Assembly (NCBI GenBank): GCA_020851015.1
Contig: JADZDN010000153.1
Span: 1-43,612 of the forward strand
Direction of reading: 5' to 3'
Source: Alphaproteobacteria bacterium
GTDB lineage: Bacteria > Pseudomonadota > Alphaproteobacteria > JAEULC01
Length of the DNA: 43,612 bases
The position numbers and the translations under genes were made by a program. The notes beneath the pieces are model-generated. The model saw nothing but the letters and a program-made list of their open reading frames with translations, ran no database searches and was not told the DNA's origin. Positions 24,006-31,767 of the stretch are shown one piece after another. Within the stretch, counting starts at the first letter, position 1. The number at the start of each line of letters is the position of its first letter.

Positions 24006-24929
24006 ATGCCGGGTCGTAGGCTTCCCCCGTTGAATTCCCTGCGCGCGTTCGAAGCGGCGGCGCGGCACCAGAATCTCTCGCGCGCGGCGCAGGAACTGGC
24101 CGTCACCCATGGCGCGATCAGCCGGCAGGTCGCGAAGCTGGAGGAATTCCTCAACGCCAAGCTGTTCGAGCACAAGCACCAGCAGGTGATCCTGACCAAG
24201 AAGGGGGCCGCCTATGCGGCGCGGCTGCAGGTGCTGTTCGACCAGCTCCAGGCGGCGACGCTGGCCAATTTCGACGCCCATCCCGACCGCGGGCTGCTGC
24301 GCATCGGCGTGCTGCCGACCTTCGCCATGCGGCTGCTGGTGCCGCGCCTGGCGCGCTTCAAGCAGCGCTTCCCCGACCTGCAGCTTCAAGTCGACACCTA
24401 TACCTCGTCGCGGCCCAACGATCCGGATGTCGAGCTGGACATCGCCATCTGGATCGGCAACGGCGACTGGCCGAACCTCATCTGCGAGCCGCTGTTCTTC
24501 GAGGAACTGGTGCCGGTGGGAAGCCCGGCGCTGATCGCCGGCCACACGGTGAACGCGCCGGACGACCTGGAACAGTTCCTGCTGCTGCACGCGTTGCGCC
24601 GGCCGGACGACTGGAAGTCCTGGCTCGACGTGGTCGGCGCGACGAAAGTCGATCCCGACAGCGGGCTGAAGCTGGAATATTCGGGCCTGGTCTACCAGGG
24701 CGCGGCGGACGGGCTGGGCGTCGCGATGGCGCAGACCATGTTCATCCACGACGATGTGGAGCAGGGCCGGCTGGTGCCGCTGTTCCACACGCCGCTGACC
24801 ACCGGCCAGGCCTACTACTTGGTCTATTCCGAGGCGGCCGGGGCGCAGGCGAAAGTGCGCAGCTTCATCGACTGGCTGAAGGGCGAGGTGGCCGAACTGC
24901 GCCAGCGCCCGGCGCTCGCCGCGCAGTAG
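24006..24929 (+). CDS. LysR-family transcriptional regulator, GcvA-like
   Basis: A 307-residue regulator. The N-terminal winged helix-turn-helix is clear (LNSLRAFEAAARHQNLSRAAQELAVTHGAISRQVAKLEEFL). A linker helix and a periplasmic-binding-type effector domain beginning RGLLRIGVLPTFAMRLLVPRL follow. The 'HGAISRQ' recognition helix and 'LPPLNSLRAFEAAARH' opening are typical of the GcvA subgroup. It reads toward the molybdenum hydroxylase operon, 153 bp upstream of it, and is the likely local regulator. It could instead control the upstream aldolase cluster. A hairpin follows the stop codon. Confidence 0.93.
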   Translation: MPGRRLPPLNSLRAFEAAARHQNLSRAAQELAVTHGAISRQVAKLEEFLNAKLFEHKHQQVILTKKGAAYAARLQVLFDQLQAATLANFDAHPDRGLLRIGVLPTFAMRLLVPRLARFKQRFPDLQLQVDTYTSSRPNDPDVELDIAIWIGNGDWPNLICEPLFFEELVPVGSPALIAGHTVNAPDDLEQFLLLHALRRPDDWKSWLDVVGATKVDPDSGLKLEYSGLVYQGAADGLGVAMAQTMFIHDDVEQGRLVPLFHTPLTTGQAYYLVYSEAAGAQAKVRSFIDWLKGEVAELRQRPALAAQ

Positions 24930-24942
24930 GGCAGGGCCGGCG

Positions 24943-24960
24943 CCCGCCTGTCCAGGCGGG
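24943..24960 (+). terminator. Hairpin after the LysR gene
   Basis: CCCGCCT (24943-24949) pairs perfectly with AGGCGGG (24954-24960) around loop GTCC, 13 nt past the stop. There is no T tract. It would separate LysR transcription from the hydroxylase operon. Confidence 0.5.
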
Positions 24961-25082
24961 GTCGACCAGGTGCCCGATCGCGACCGGATTGCCTGGCGGG
25001 TCGATCCCGTGCAGGTTGCCCGCCGACCTGCTACTGTTTGACCAGCGGCCCAGTTCCGTCCGGCCGTGCTGAGGGGACCAAT

Positions 25083-25946
25083 ATGCGATACGAAGCACCG
25101 ACAACGATCAATGCGGCCGTGAAGCTGCTGGCGGGGAAGGCGGGCCAGGCCCGCGTCCTGGCCGGGGGGACCGATCTTCTGGTCCAGATGCGCACCGACC
25201 GCGTGGCGCCGGACCTGATCGTCGACGTGAAGCGCATCCCCGCCCTGCGCACGATCGCGTCCAAGGCGGGCGGCTTCCGGATCGGCGCGGCCGTCTGCGG
25301 CGCCGAACTGGGCGCCAACAAGGCGCTCCGCAAGGCCTGGCCCGGGGTGGTCGAGGCGGCGAACCTGATCGGTTCGACCCAGATCCAGTCGCGGGCCACG
25401 CTGGCGGGCAACCTGTGCAACGCCTCGCCCGCCGCCGACAGCGTCCCGGCACTGGTGGCGGCCGGCGCCACGGCCGCGATCGCGGGGCCGCGGGGCAAGC
25501 GCACCGTGCCGGTCGAGTCGATCCTCGTCGCACCGGGCAAGACGTCCCTCAAGAAGGGCGAGATCGTCGAGGCGATCATCCTGCCGAAGCGCGCGCCGCG
25601 ATCCGGCGACGCCTATCTGCGCTTCATTCCGCGCACCGAGATGGACATCGCCGTCGTGGGCGCCGGCGTCAACCTGACGCTGGACGGCAAGGGCGTCTGC
25701 ACGGCGGCGCGGGTGGCGCTGGGCGCGGTCGCCGAGCGCGTCATCCTGGTGCCCGAGGCCGCCGCCGCGCTGGTCGGCACCAAGGTGGATGCCGCCGCGC
25801 TGAAGCGCCTGGCCGCCGCCGCCTCGGCCGCGTGCCGGCCGATCGACGACAAGCGCGGCACCAAGGAATTCCGTATCAAGGTCGCCGGCGTCCTGGCGCG
25901 GCGGGCGGCCGAGGCAGCGTTGAAGCGCGCGGGGGGAAGCAAGTAA
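25083..25946 (+). CDS. Molybdenum hydroxylase FAD-binding medium subunit
   Basis: The FAD subunit (287 residues) of a three-subunit xanthine dehydrogenase/CO dehydrogenase-family enzyme. The FAD pyrophosphate motifs are VLAGGTDLL (about residues 23-31) and ATLAGNLCNASPAADS. The C-terminal CODH-type domain begins near PRTEMDIAVVGAGVNL. The start follows GAGGGG, and the frame extends 15 codons upstream without similarity. The stop overlaps the small-subunit ATG as TAATG. Electrons should pass from the Mo centre through the iron-sulphur subunit to this FAD. Confidence 0.93.
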   Translation: MRYEAPTTINAAVKLLAGKAGQARVLAGGTDLLVQMRTDRVAPDLIVDVKRIPALRTIASKAGGFRIGAAVCGAELGANKALRKAWPGVVEAANLIGSTQIQSRATLAGNLCNASPAADSVPALVAAGATAAIAGPRGKRTVPVESILVAPGKTSLKKGEIVEAIILPKRAPRSGDAYLRFIPRTEMDIAVVGAGVNLTLDGKGVCTAARVALGAVAERVILVPEAAAALVGTKVDAAALKRLAAAASAACRPIDDKRGTKEFRIKVAGVLARRAAEAALKRAGGSK

Positions 25947-26422
25947 TGTCCACGGTCCGGGTTTCGACAACCATCAACGGCGACGCCGTCGACTATCTGT
26001 GCGAGGCGGACGAGACGCTGCTCGACGTGCTGCGCGACCGCCTCGGCCTCACCGGCAGCAAGGAAGGCTGCAGCACCGGCGATTGCGGGGCCTGCAGCGT
26101 AATTCTGGACGGCCGGGTCGCGTGCTCCTGCCTGGTGCTGGGTGCCGAGGCGGAGGGGCGCGACATCCGCACGGTGGAGGGGATCGCGGCGGGCGACAAG
26201 CTGCATCCGCTGCAGGAGAAGTTCCTCGAGTTCGCCGCCCTGCAGTGCGGAATCTGTACGCCGGGGTTCCTGGTCGCGGCCAAGGCGCTGCTCGACCGCA
26301 ATCCCGATCCCAGCGAGACCGAGATCCGCTTCGCGCTGGCCGGCAACCTGTGCCGGTGCACGGGCTACGACAAGATCGTGCGCGCGGTCCAGGCCGCCGC
26401 CGCGGAAATGAGAAAGGGCTGA
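25946..26422 (+). CDS. Molybdenum hydroxylase [2Fe-2S] small subunit
   Basis: The iron-sulphur subunit, 158 residues. The plant-type N-terminal cluster is held by Cys42, Cys47, Cys50 and Cys62. The C-terminal cluster is held by Cys101, Cys104 (QCGICTPG) and Cys136, Cys138 (CRCTGY). All eight ligands are present, so it should be functional. The start codon overlaps the medium-subunit stop (TAATG). The large-subunit gene begins 3 nt after its stop. Confidence 0.95.
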   Translation: MSTVRVSTTINGDAVDYLCEADETLLDVLRDRLGLTGSKEGCSTGDCGACSVILDGRVACSCLVLGAEAEGRDIRTVEGIAAGDKLHPLQEKFLEFAALQCGICTPGFLVAAKALLDRNPDPSETEIRFALAGNLCRCTGYDKIVRAVQAAAAEMRKG

Positions 26423-26425
26423 ACC

Positions 26426-28687
26426 ATGCCGCTTGACGACAACCTCGATCCGGCAACCCACAAGTTCAACCTCGTCGGCACGCGGCCGCTGCGGCCCGAC
26501 GGCGTCGACAAGGTCACGGGGCGCGCGAAGTTCGGCGCCGACGCCAATGCCCCGGGCATGCTGGTCGGCAAGATCCTGCGCAGCCCGCACGCGCACGCGC
26601 GCATCCGCTCGATCAACACGGCCAAGGCCGCCAAGCTTCCCGGCGTCAAGGCGATCGTCACCGCCGCGGACTTCAAGGAGGGCAAGCGCGCGCTGCGCGA
26701 CGTGTTGTGCAACGTCATGGCGCGCGGCAAGGCGCTCTACGACGGCCATGCCGTGGCGGCGGTGGCCGCCACCAGCGCGTCAGTGGCCCGCAAGGCCCTG
26801 AAGCTGATCCAGGTCGACTACGAGATCCTGCCGCACGTGACCGACGTGGACGAGGCGATGAAGCCCGGCGCGCCGCTGCTGCACGACGACATGATCACGG
26901 CCAATGTCGATCCGGCGCCGAAGAAGCCGTCCAACGTCGCCGCGCGCTGCGAGTTCGGCCACGGCGACCCCGAGGCCGGCTTCAGGCAGGCCGACGTGGT
27001 CATCGCGCGGAGCTTCCGCACCGAGGCGACGCACCAGGGCTACATCGAGCCGCATGCCTGCCTTGCCAGCATGGGCACGGACGGGCAGGGCGAATTGTGG
27101 GTCTGCACCCAGGGCCACTACATGGTCCGCAACACCTGCGCCGCGCTGCTCGGCATGGACGTGTCGAAGCTGCGGGTGACGGCGTCGGAGATCGGCGGCG
27201 GCTTCGGCGGCAAGACGACGGTGTTCATCGAGCCGGTGGCGCTCGCCCTGTCGCGCAAGGCCGGCAAGCCGGTGAAGATCGTGATGTCTCGCGAGGAGGT
27301 GTTCCGCGCCTCCGGCCCGACCTCCAGCTCCAGCATGGACATCAAGATCGGCGTGACCAAGGCGGGCCGGATCACCGGCGCGCTTGCCGAGATCCGCATG
27401 CAGGGCGGCGCCTTCGCCGGGGCGCCGGTCGAGCTGGGCGCGATGTCGGCTTTCGCCTGCTACGACCTCGAGCACGTGAAGGCGGTGGGCTGGGACGTCG
27501 TCACCAACCGGCCGAAGCAGGCCGCCTATCGCGCGCCGGGCGCGCCGATGGTCGCCTTCGCGGTGGAAAGCGTGCTGGACGAGCTGGCGCGGAAGATCGG
27601 CATGGACCCGATCGAGCTGCGCCTGAAGAACGCCGCCAAGGAAGGAACCCAGTCGTCCTACGGGCCGAAATACAACCGCATCGGCCTGCGGCAGTGCCTG
27701 GAGGCGACGCGCAATCACCCGCACTACAAGGCGCCGCTCGGCCCCAACGAGGGCCGCGGCATGGCGGCGGGGTTCTGGTTCAACTTCGGCGGCCAGACCT
27801 GCGTGTCGCTGAACGTCAACATCGACGGCACGGTGGCGCTGGCGGTGGGAACGCCCGACATCGGCGGCTCGCGCGCGTCGATGTGCATGATCGCGGCCGA
27901 GGAGCTGGGCATCCCCTACGACAAGGTGCGGGCGATCGTCGCCGATACCAGTTCGCTCGGCTACAACGACATCTCCGAAGGCAGCCGCGTGACCTTCTCG
28001 ACCGGCATGGCCACGATCCAGGCCGCGCGCGACGCGATCGGCAAGCTGTGCGCCAGGGCGGCGAAGACCTGGGGCATCAGCCCCGAGGCCGTGGTGTGGG
28101 AGAACGGCCACGCCAAGCCGTCGAGCCCGAACGCGGGCGACTTCGCGCCGCTGTCCCTGGCGGACATCGCCAAGAAGGCGGGCAACACCGGCGGGCCGAT
28201 CGCCGGACACTTCGAGGTCAACGCCGACGGCGCCGGCGTCAGCTTCGCCGTGCATTTGGCCGACGCCGCGGTCGACCCCGAGACGGGGCGGGTGCTGATC
28301 AAGCGCTACACGGTGATCCAGGACGCCGGCAAGGCGATCCACCCCAGCTATGTCGAGGGACAGTTCCAGGGCGGCGCCGCCCAGGGAATCGGCTGGGCGC
28401 TCAACGAGGAGTATGTCTACGGCAAGGACGGCAGGCTGCAGAATGCGGGCTTCCTCGACTACCGCATCCCGGTGGCGTCCGACCTGCCGATGATCGACAC
28501 GGTGATCGTCGAGGTGCCCAATCCCGGCCATCCCTACGGCGTGCGCGGGGTGGGCGAGACCTCGATCGTGCCCCCGCTGGCCGCGATCGCCAACGCGGTC
28601 TCGGCGGCGGCCGACGTGCGCCTGACCGAGCTGCCGATGTCGCCGCCGCGCGTGCTCAAGGCGATCGACGGCAAGGCCCGGCGGTAA
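26426..28687 (+). CDS. Molybdenum hydroxylase large (Mo-pterin-binding) subunit
   Basis: The catalytic subunit, 753 residues. Molybdopterin-binding landmarks are SEIGGGFGGKT, AYRAPGAPM and GAAQGIGWALNEEYVYG. The catalytic Glu is Glu711 in GVGETSIVPP. The active-site loop is AYRAPG and not the Cys-containing CSFR loop of true CO dehydrogenases, so CO oxidation is unlikely. Purines, aldehydes, nicotinate-like heterocycles or aromatic CoA esters are possible substrates. The stop overlaps the ATG of the MoaD-like gene as TAATG. Confidence 0.94.
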   Translation: MPLDDNLDPATHKFNLVGTRPLRPDGVDKVTGRAKFGADANAPGMLVGKILRSPHAHARIRSINTAKAAKLPGVKAIVTAADFKEGKRALRDVLCNVMARGKALYDGHAVAAVAATSASVARKALKLIQVDYEILPHVTDVDEAMKPGAPLLHDDMITANVDPAPKKPSNVAARCEFGHGDPEAGFRQADVVIARSFRTEATHQGYIEPHACLASMGTDGQGELWVCTQGHYMVRNTCAALLGMDVSKLRVTASEIGGGFGGKTTVFIEPVALALSRKAGKPVKIVMSREEVFRASGPTSSSSMDIKIGVTKAGRITGALAEIRMQGGAFAGAPVELGAMSAFACYDLEHVKAVGWDVVTNRPKQAAYRAPGAPMVAFAVESVLDELARKIGMDPIELRLKNAAKEGTQSSYGPKYNRIGLRQCLEATRNHPHYKAPLGPNEGRGMAAGFWFNFGGQTCVSLNVNIDGTVALAVGTPDIGGSRASMCMIAAEELGIPYDKVRAIVADTSSLGYNDISEGSRVTFSTGMATIQAARDAIGKLCARAAKTWGISPEAVVWENGHAKPSSPNAGDFAPLSLADIAKKAGNTGGPIAGHFEVNADGAGVSFAVHLADAAVDPETGRVLIKRYTVIQDAGKAIHPSYVEGQFQGGAAQGIGWALNEEYVYGKDGRLQNAGFLDYRIPVASDLPMIDTVIVEVPNPGHPYGVRGVGETSIVPPLAAIANAVSAAADVRLTELPMSPPRVLKAIDGKARR

Positions 28688-28929
28688 TGGTCCAGGTCAG
28701 GCTGTCGGGCTCGTTCAAGCAGGCAGCAGGGCGCGCCGAGGTGGAGGTGGAGGCCATCAACATCCACCAGCTCCTGACGCGCCTCGGCCGGGACCATCCC
28801 AAGCTGAAGCCCCTGATCGACCGCGGCGTCGCCGTGGCGATCGACGGGCAGATTTACCGCGACGACCAGTTCCGCCCGATCCCGGCGGGCAGCGAGGTTT
28901 TCTTGCTGCCGCGCCTGGTGGGCGGATAG
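28687..28929 (+). CDS. MoaD/ThiS-like ubiquitin-fold protein
   Basis: An 80-residue protein. It starts with the beta-strand MVQVRLSGSFKQAAGR, continues with VEAINIHQLLTRLGRDHPKL (the helix and 'l...p' turn of MoaD) and VAVAIDGQIYRDD, and ends PAGSEVFLLPRLVGG. The terminal Gly-Gly is the hallmark of sulphur carriers, which become adenylated and thiocarboxylated. It is the last gene of the hydroxylase operon and overlaps the large-subunit stop, so it is co-produced with the enzyme. It could supply sulphur for molybdopterin synthesis or for another step. No MoeB-, MoaE- or ThiF-like partner is in the window. The convergent importer gene ends 6 nt away. Confidence 0.8.
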   Translation: MVQVRLSGSFKQAAGRAEVEVEAINIHQLLTRLGRDHPKLKPLIDRGVAVAIDGQIYRDDQFRPIPAGSEVFLLPRLVGG

Positions 28930-28935
28930 GCCGCG

Positions 28936-30189
28936 TCACTTCTTGATCGTGAACGGTCCCGGCTTGTACTGACGCTCGCCCCAGTTCGGGGTTTCGTCCC
29001 ACATCCACACCGGCCGCCCGGCCGCGACGTTCAGCTCCGGCCAGGTCGGGTTCGATCCCTTGAAATGGGCTTCCATCTCGGCCACGGAGGGCTTCGCCCC
29101 GCCTTCCTCCCAGGCCGCCTTCTGCATCGCGGCCGCCGGCGCCAGCACCGGCTTCAGCTCGGCCCAGGTGACCGGCGCGTCGATCGTATCGATCGACGTG
29201 AAGAACTCCGAGGTCTTGATGATGGCCAGCGCGTCGTATTCCAGGATGTAGGGCGCGTTGCGGATGTTGGTGTTCTCGGGATAGGTGTCGCGCGCCTGGG
29301 CCGCGACGGCGGGATCCAGCTTCCACCACTCGTTGGCGATCGCCAGCGCCTTGTCCTTGTTGTCGTTGGCGATCTTCTGCGCCTGCACGCGGGCGCGCAG
29401 GAACGCGACCAGCAGGTTCGGATGCTCCTTGGCGAACCCGTCGCGGGCGCAGAGATAGAGCCGGTCGGCCAGGTAGCCCTCGGGATAGGCCCAGGCGTTC
29501 TTCACGTCGTCGGTGCGCTTGACGCCCAGCCGGTGCCCGGCGCCCATGAAGCCGCTCGAGTCGATCAGCAGCTCGGCCGTGCCCAGCGGCTTGCCCATGA
29601 ACCGCAACGGCACCCACACGCCGGCCGCGTCGATGCCCGGCGGCATCTTGATGCCCTCAGTCGGCGGCATGTTGACCAGCTTCACCCCCAGCTCCTGCAG
29701 CGACTTGCCGAGCTGGTACTGCGCGATGCTGGCCAGCGTGTAGTGGGCGGAGGTCGCGATCGGCACGCCGACGGTCTTGCCGGCCAGCTTGGCGATGTCG
29801 TTGACGTCGCTGCCCGGGCGCACGACCAGCGCGTTCGACAGGTGGCTGGCGTGGACGCCAAAGATCAGGATCGGCACCTTCTGCTTGATGCGCGGCACCA
29901 TGGCGGCCGAGCCGAAGTCTACGTCGATGTCCAGCCGCCCGGCGACCATCGCGGCGTTGGCCGGCGGTCCGCCGGCGGTGAACTGGATCCATTCGGTCGT
30001 CACGTCGTAGCCGTGCTTCTTGGCTTCCTGCTCGAACAGCTTGTCGTTCATCATCGTCGCGGTGATCGGCGTGCTGCCCGCGAACGGGTTCCAGCCGATC
30101 CGCACGTTGACCTGCTTGTTCTGGGCGAAAGCGGACGGTACGGCCAGGACGGCCGCGACCGCGGCGGCAGCGAGATATCGGATTTTCAT
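28936..30189 (-). CDS. ABC transporter solute-binding protein, NitT/TauT family
   Basis: A periplasmic binding protein of 417 residues, larger than the usual 320-340 for TauA/SsuA. Residues 1-22 form a Sec signal cut after SAFA. The mature protein begins QNKQVNVRIGWNPFAGSTPI. AMVAGRLDIDVDFGSAAM is the ligand-pocket block of the family, and TVGVPIATSAHY the second-lobe loop. The extra length is at the C-terminus (about residues 330-417, Trp-rich, VWMWDETPNWGERQ). It follows the ATPase gene by 19 nt, with GGAGGAGGAA as ribosome site, so it is the last gene of the hydantoinase operon. The ligand may be the substrate of HyuAB, for instance a hydantoin or a cyclic amide. Confidence 0.92.
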   Translation of the reverse strand: MKIRYLAAAAVAAVLAVPSAFAQNKQVNVRIGWNPFAGSTPITATMMNDKLFEQEAKKHGYDVTTEWIQFTAGGPPANAAMVAGRLDIDVDFGSAAMVPRIKQKVPILIFGVHASHLSNALVVRPGSDVNDIAKLAGKTVGVPIATSAHYTLASIAQYQLGKSLQELGVKLVNMPPTEGIKMPPGIDAAGVWVPLRFMGKPLGTAELLIDSSGFMGAGHRLGVKRTDDVKNAWAYPEGYLADRLYLCARDGFAKEHPNLLVAFLRARVQAQKIANDNKDKALAIANEWWKLDPAVAAQARDTYPENTNIRNAPYILEYDALAIIKTSEFFTSIDTIDAPVTWAELKPVLAPAAAMQKAAWEEGGAKPSVAEMEAHFKGSNPTWPELNVAAGRPVWMWDETPNWGERQYKPGPFTIKK

Positions 30190-30208
30190 TTCCTCCTCCG
30201 TGTTCTGA

Positions 30209-30994
30209 TCAGGATTCCCTGCGCAGCAGCAGCCAGATCTCGTCGGACAATCGGTGGAAGCGCGGATCGGTGCGGATTTCCGGCGCGCGCGGCCGCGCGA
30301 AGGGCACGGGGATCACGCGCCGGATGCGGCCCGGCCGCTCGCTCATCACCACGACGCGGTCGGACAGGTAGATGGCCTCGTCGATCGCGTGGGTGATGTA
30401 GAGCACGGTCTTCGGCCGCTCGCGGGACGCCTCGCTCCAGATCCGCAGCAGCTCGTCCTGCAGCGACAAGCGGGTCAGGGCGTCGAGCGCGGCCAGCGGC
30501 TCGTCCATCAGCAGCACGTCGGGATCGTTGGCGATGCAGCGCGCGAGCGCGCAGCGCTGGCGCATGCCGCCGGAAAGTTCGTGCGGGTATTTGCGCTCCG
30601 AGCCGTCCAGCTTCACCATCGCCACGTAGTGCCGGACGCAGGCGTCGATCTCGGCGGCCGCGACGCCGCGGCTGGCGGGGCCGAAGGCGACATTGCCCGC
30701 GACGGTCAGCCAGGGGAACAGCGCGTACTCCTGGAACACCACGCCGCGCTCGGGCCCCGGTCCGCGGATCGGCCGTCCGTCCATCAGCGCAGCGCCGCTG
30801 CTCGGCTCCTCGAACCCCGCCAGGACGTTGAGCAGCGTGGACTTGCCGCAGCCGCTGGGCCCGACGATCGACACGAACTCGCCCGGCGCGATGTCCAGGT
30901 CGACCGCGCCCCGCGCGCTGACCGCGTCGCCGGACGCGGACTGGAACGTCTTCGCGACGCCCTGGACGGAGATCTTGGCGCCCGCGGCGGTCAT
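30209..30994 (-). CDS. ABC transporter ATP-binding protein, TauB/SsuB-like
   Basis: ATPase of 261 residues. It has Walker A GPSGCGKST (45-53), Q-loop VVFQEYALFPW, signature LSGGMRQR, Walker B LLMDEPLAALD and H-loop YITHAIDEA. The 'DEPLAALD' and 'GMRQR' forms are typical of nitrate/taurine/sulphonate importers. No TOBE domain is present, as expected for this class. The ATG overlaps the permease stop as ATGA. Confidence 0.94.
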   Translation of the reverse strand: MTAAGAKISVQGVAKTFQSASGDAVSARGAVDLDIAPGEFVSIVGPSGCGKSTLLNVLAGFEEPSSGAALMDGRPIRGPGPERGVVFQEYALFPWLTVAGNVAFGPASRGVAAAEIDACVRHYVAMVKLDGSERKYPHELSGGMRQRCALARCIANDPDVLLMDEPLAALDALTRLSLQDELLRIWSEASRERPKTVLYITHAIDEAIYLSDRVVVMSERPGRIRRVIPVPFARPRAPEIRTDPRFHRLSDEIWLLLRRES

Positions 30995-31767
30995 GCCAGG
31001 TGGTATCCGGTGCGCCAGGGCATCAGCCACTGCTCGATGCGGCGAGTCGCCAGGTCCATCGCCAGGCCGATCACGCCGATGGTCAGCATGCCGACGATGA
31101 TGGCGTCGGTGCGCAGCGCCTCGCGGTAGTAGGTGATCATGTAGCCGAGGCCGCTCGACGCGGCGATCAGCTCGGCCGCCACGATGCTCATCCACGACAC
31201 GCCGATGGCGATGCGCAGGCCGGTGAACACATACGAAGCCACGGTCGGCAGCACGACATGCGTCATGATGCGCCGTCGACTGGCGCCGAGCGACAGGGCG
31301 GCGCGCATGTGCAGCCGGTCGACCGCGCGGGCGCCGGCGATGGTGTTGATGACGATGGCGAAGAAGGCGGCCAGGAACGTGATGAACACCACCGAGGTCG
31401 TGCCGATCCCCAGCCACAGGATCGACAGCGGCACCCAGGCCAAGGGCGGGATCGGCCGGAAGATGCTGAGCAACCCGTCGAGCAGGCGTTCGACCGGGCG
31501 GAACAGCCCCATCGCCAGTCCCAGCGGCACGCCCAGCGCCAGCGCGGCGAGGTTGGCGTAGAAAATGCGAAGCAGGCTGGCGCCGATATGCACGAACAGC
31601 TCGCCGTTCCACAGCAGCTTCCAGAACATGCGCAGGACGGCCAGCGGCGACGGCAGCAGGGTCGGATGCAGCATCGGCCTGATCTCGGTCGCGAAATACC
31701 ACGCCGCGATCAGCAACGCCGGCAGGGCCAGGCGCCAGCAGAAATTGCCGATGCGGCTTGCGCTCAT
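30991..31767 (-). CDS. ABC transporter permease, TauC/SsuC-like
   Basis: An inner-membrane permease of 258 residues with six predicted helices. Landmarks are HIGASLLRIFYANLAALALG, the FRPIPPLAWVPLSILWLG segment characteristic of SsuC/TauC, and an EAA-like loop in RAALSLGASRRRIMTHVVLP. SWMSIVAAELIAASSGLGYM is the usual C-terminal signature. The ATG overlaps the HyuB stop (ATGA), and its own stop overlaps the ATPase start (ATGA). Confidence 0.94.
   Translation of the reverse strand: MSASRIGNFCWRLALPALLIAAWYFATEIRPMLHPTLLPSPLAVLRMFWKLLWNGELFVHIGASLLRIFYANLAALALGVPLGLAMGLFRPVERLLDGLLSIFRPIPPLAWVPLSILWLGIGTTSVVFITFLAAFFAIVINTIAGARAVDRLHMRAALSLGASRRRIMTHVVLPTVASYVFTGLRIAIGVSWMSIVAAELIAASSGLGYMITYYREALRTDAIIVGMLTIGVIGLAMDLATRRIEQWLMPWRTGYHLA

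Noticed and set aside
24960..25040. Minus-strand peptide AGNLHGIDPPGNPVAIGHLV resembling the end of a glyoxalase-type (VOC) protein
   Set aside because: Only one short weak resemblance, with no flanking homology, start or consistent frame. Kept out of the feature list, although a gene relic cannot be excluded.
26426..28687. Calling the Mo hydroxylase a carbon monoxide dehydrogenase
   Set aside because: The large subunit has AYRAPG at the active-site loop and lacks the Cys-containing loop required for the Mo-Cu centre.
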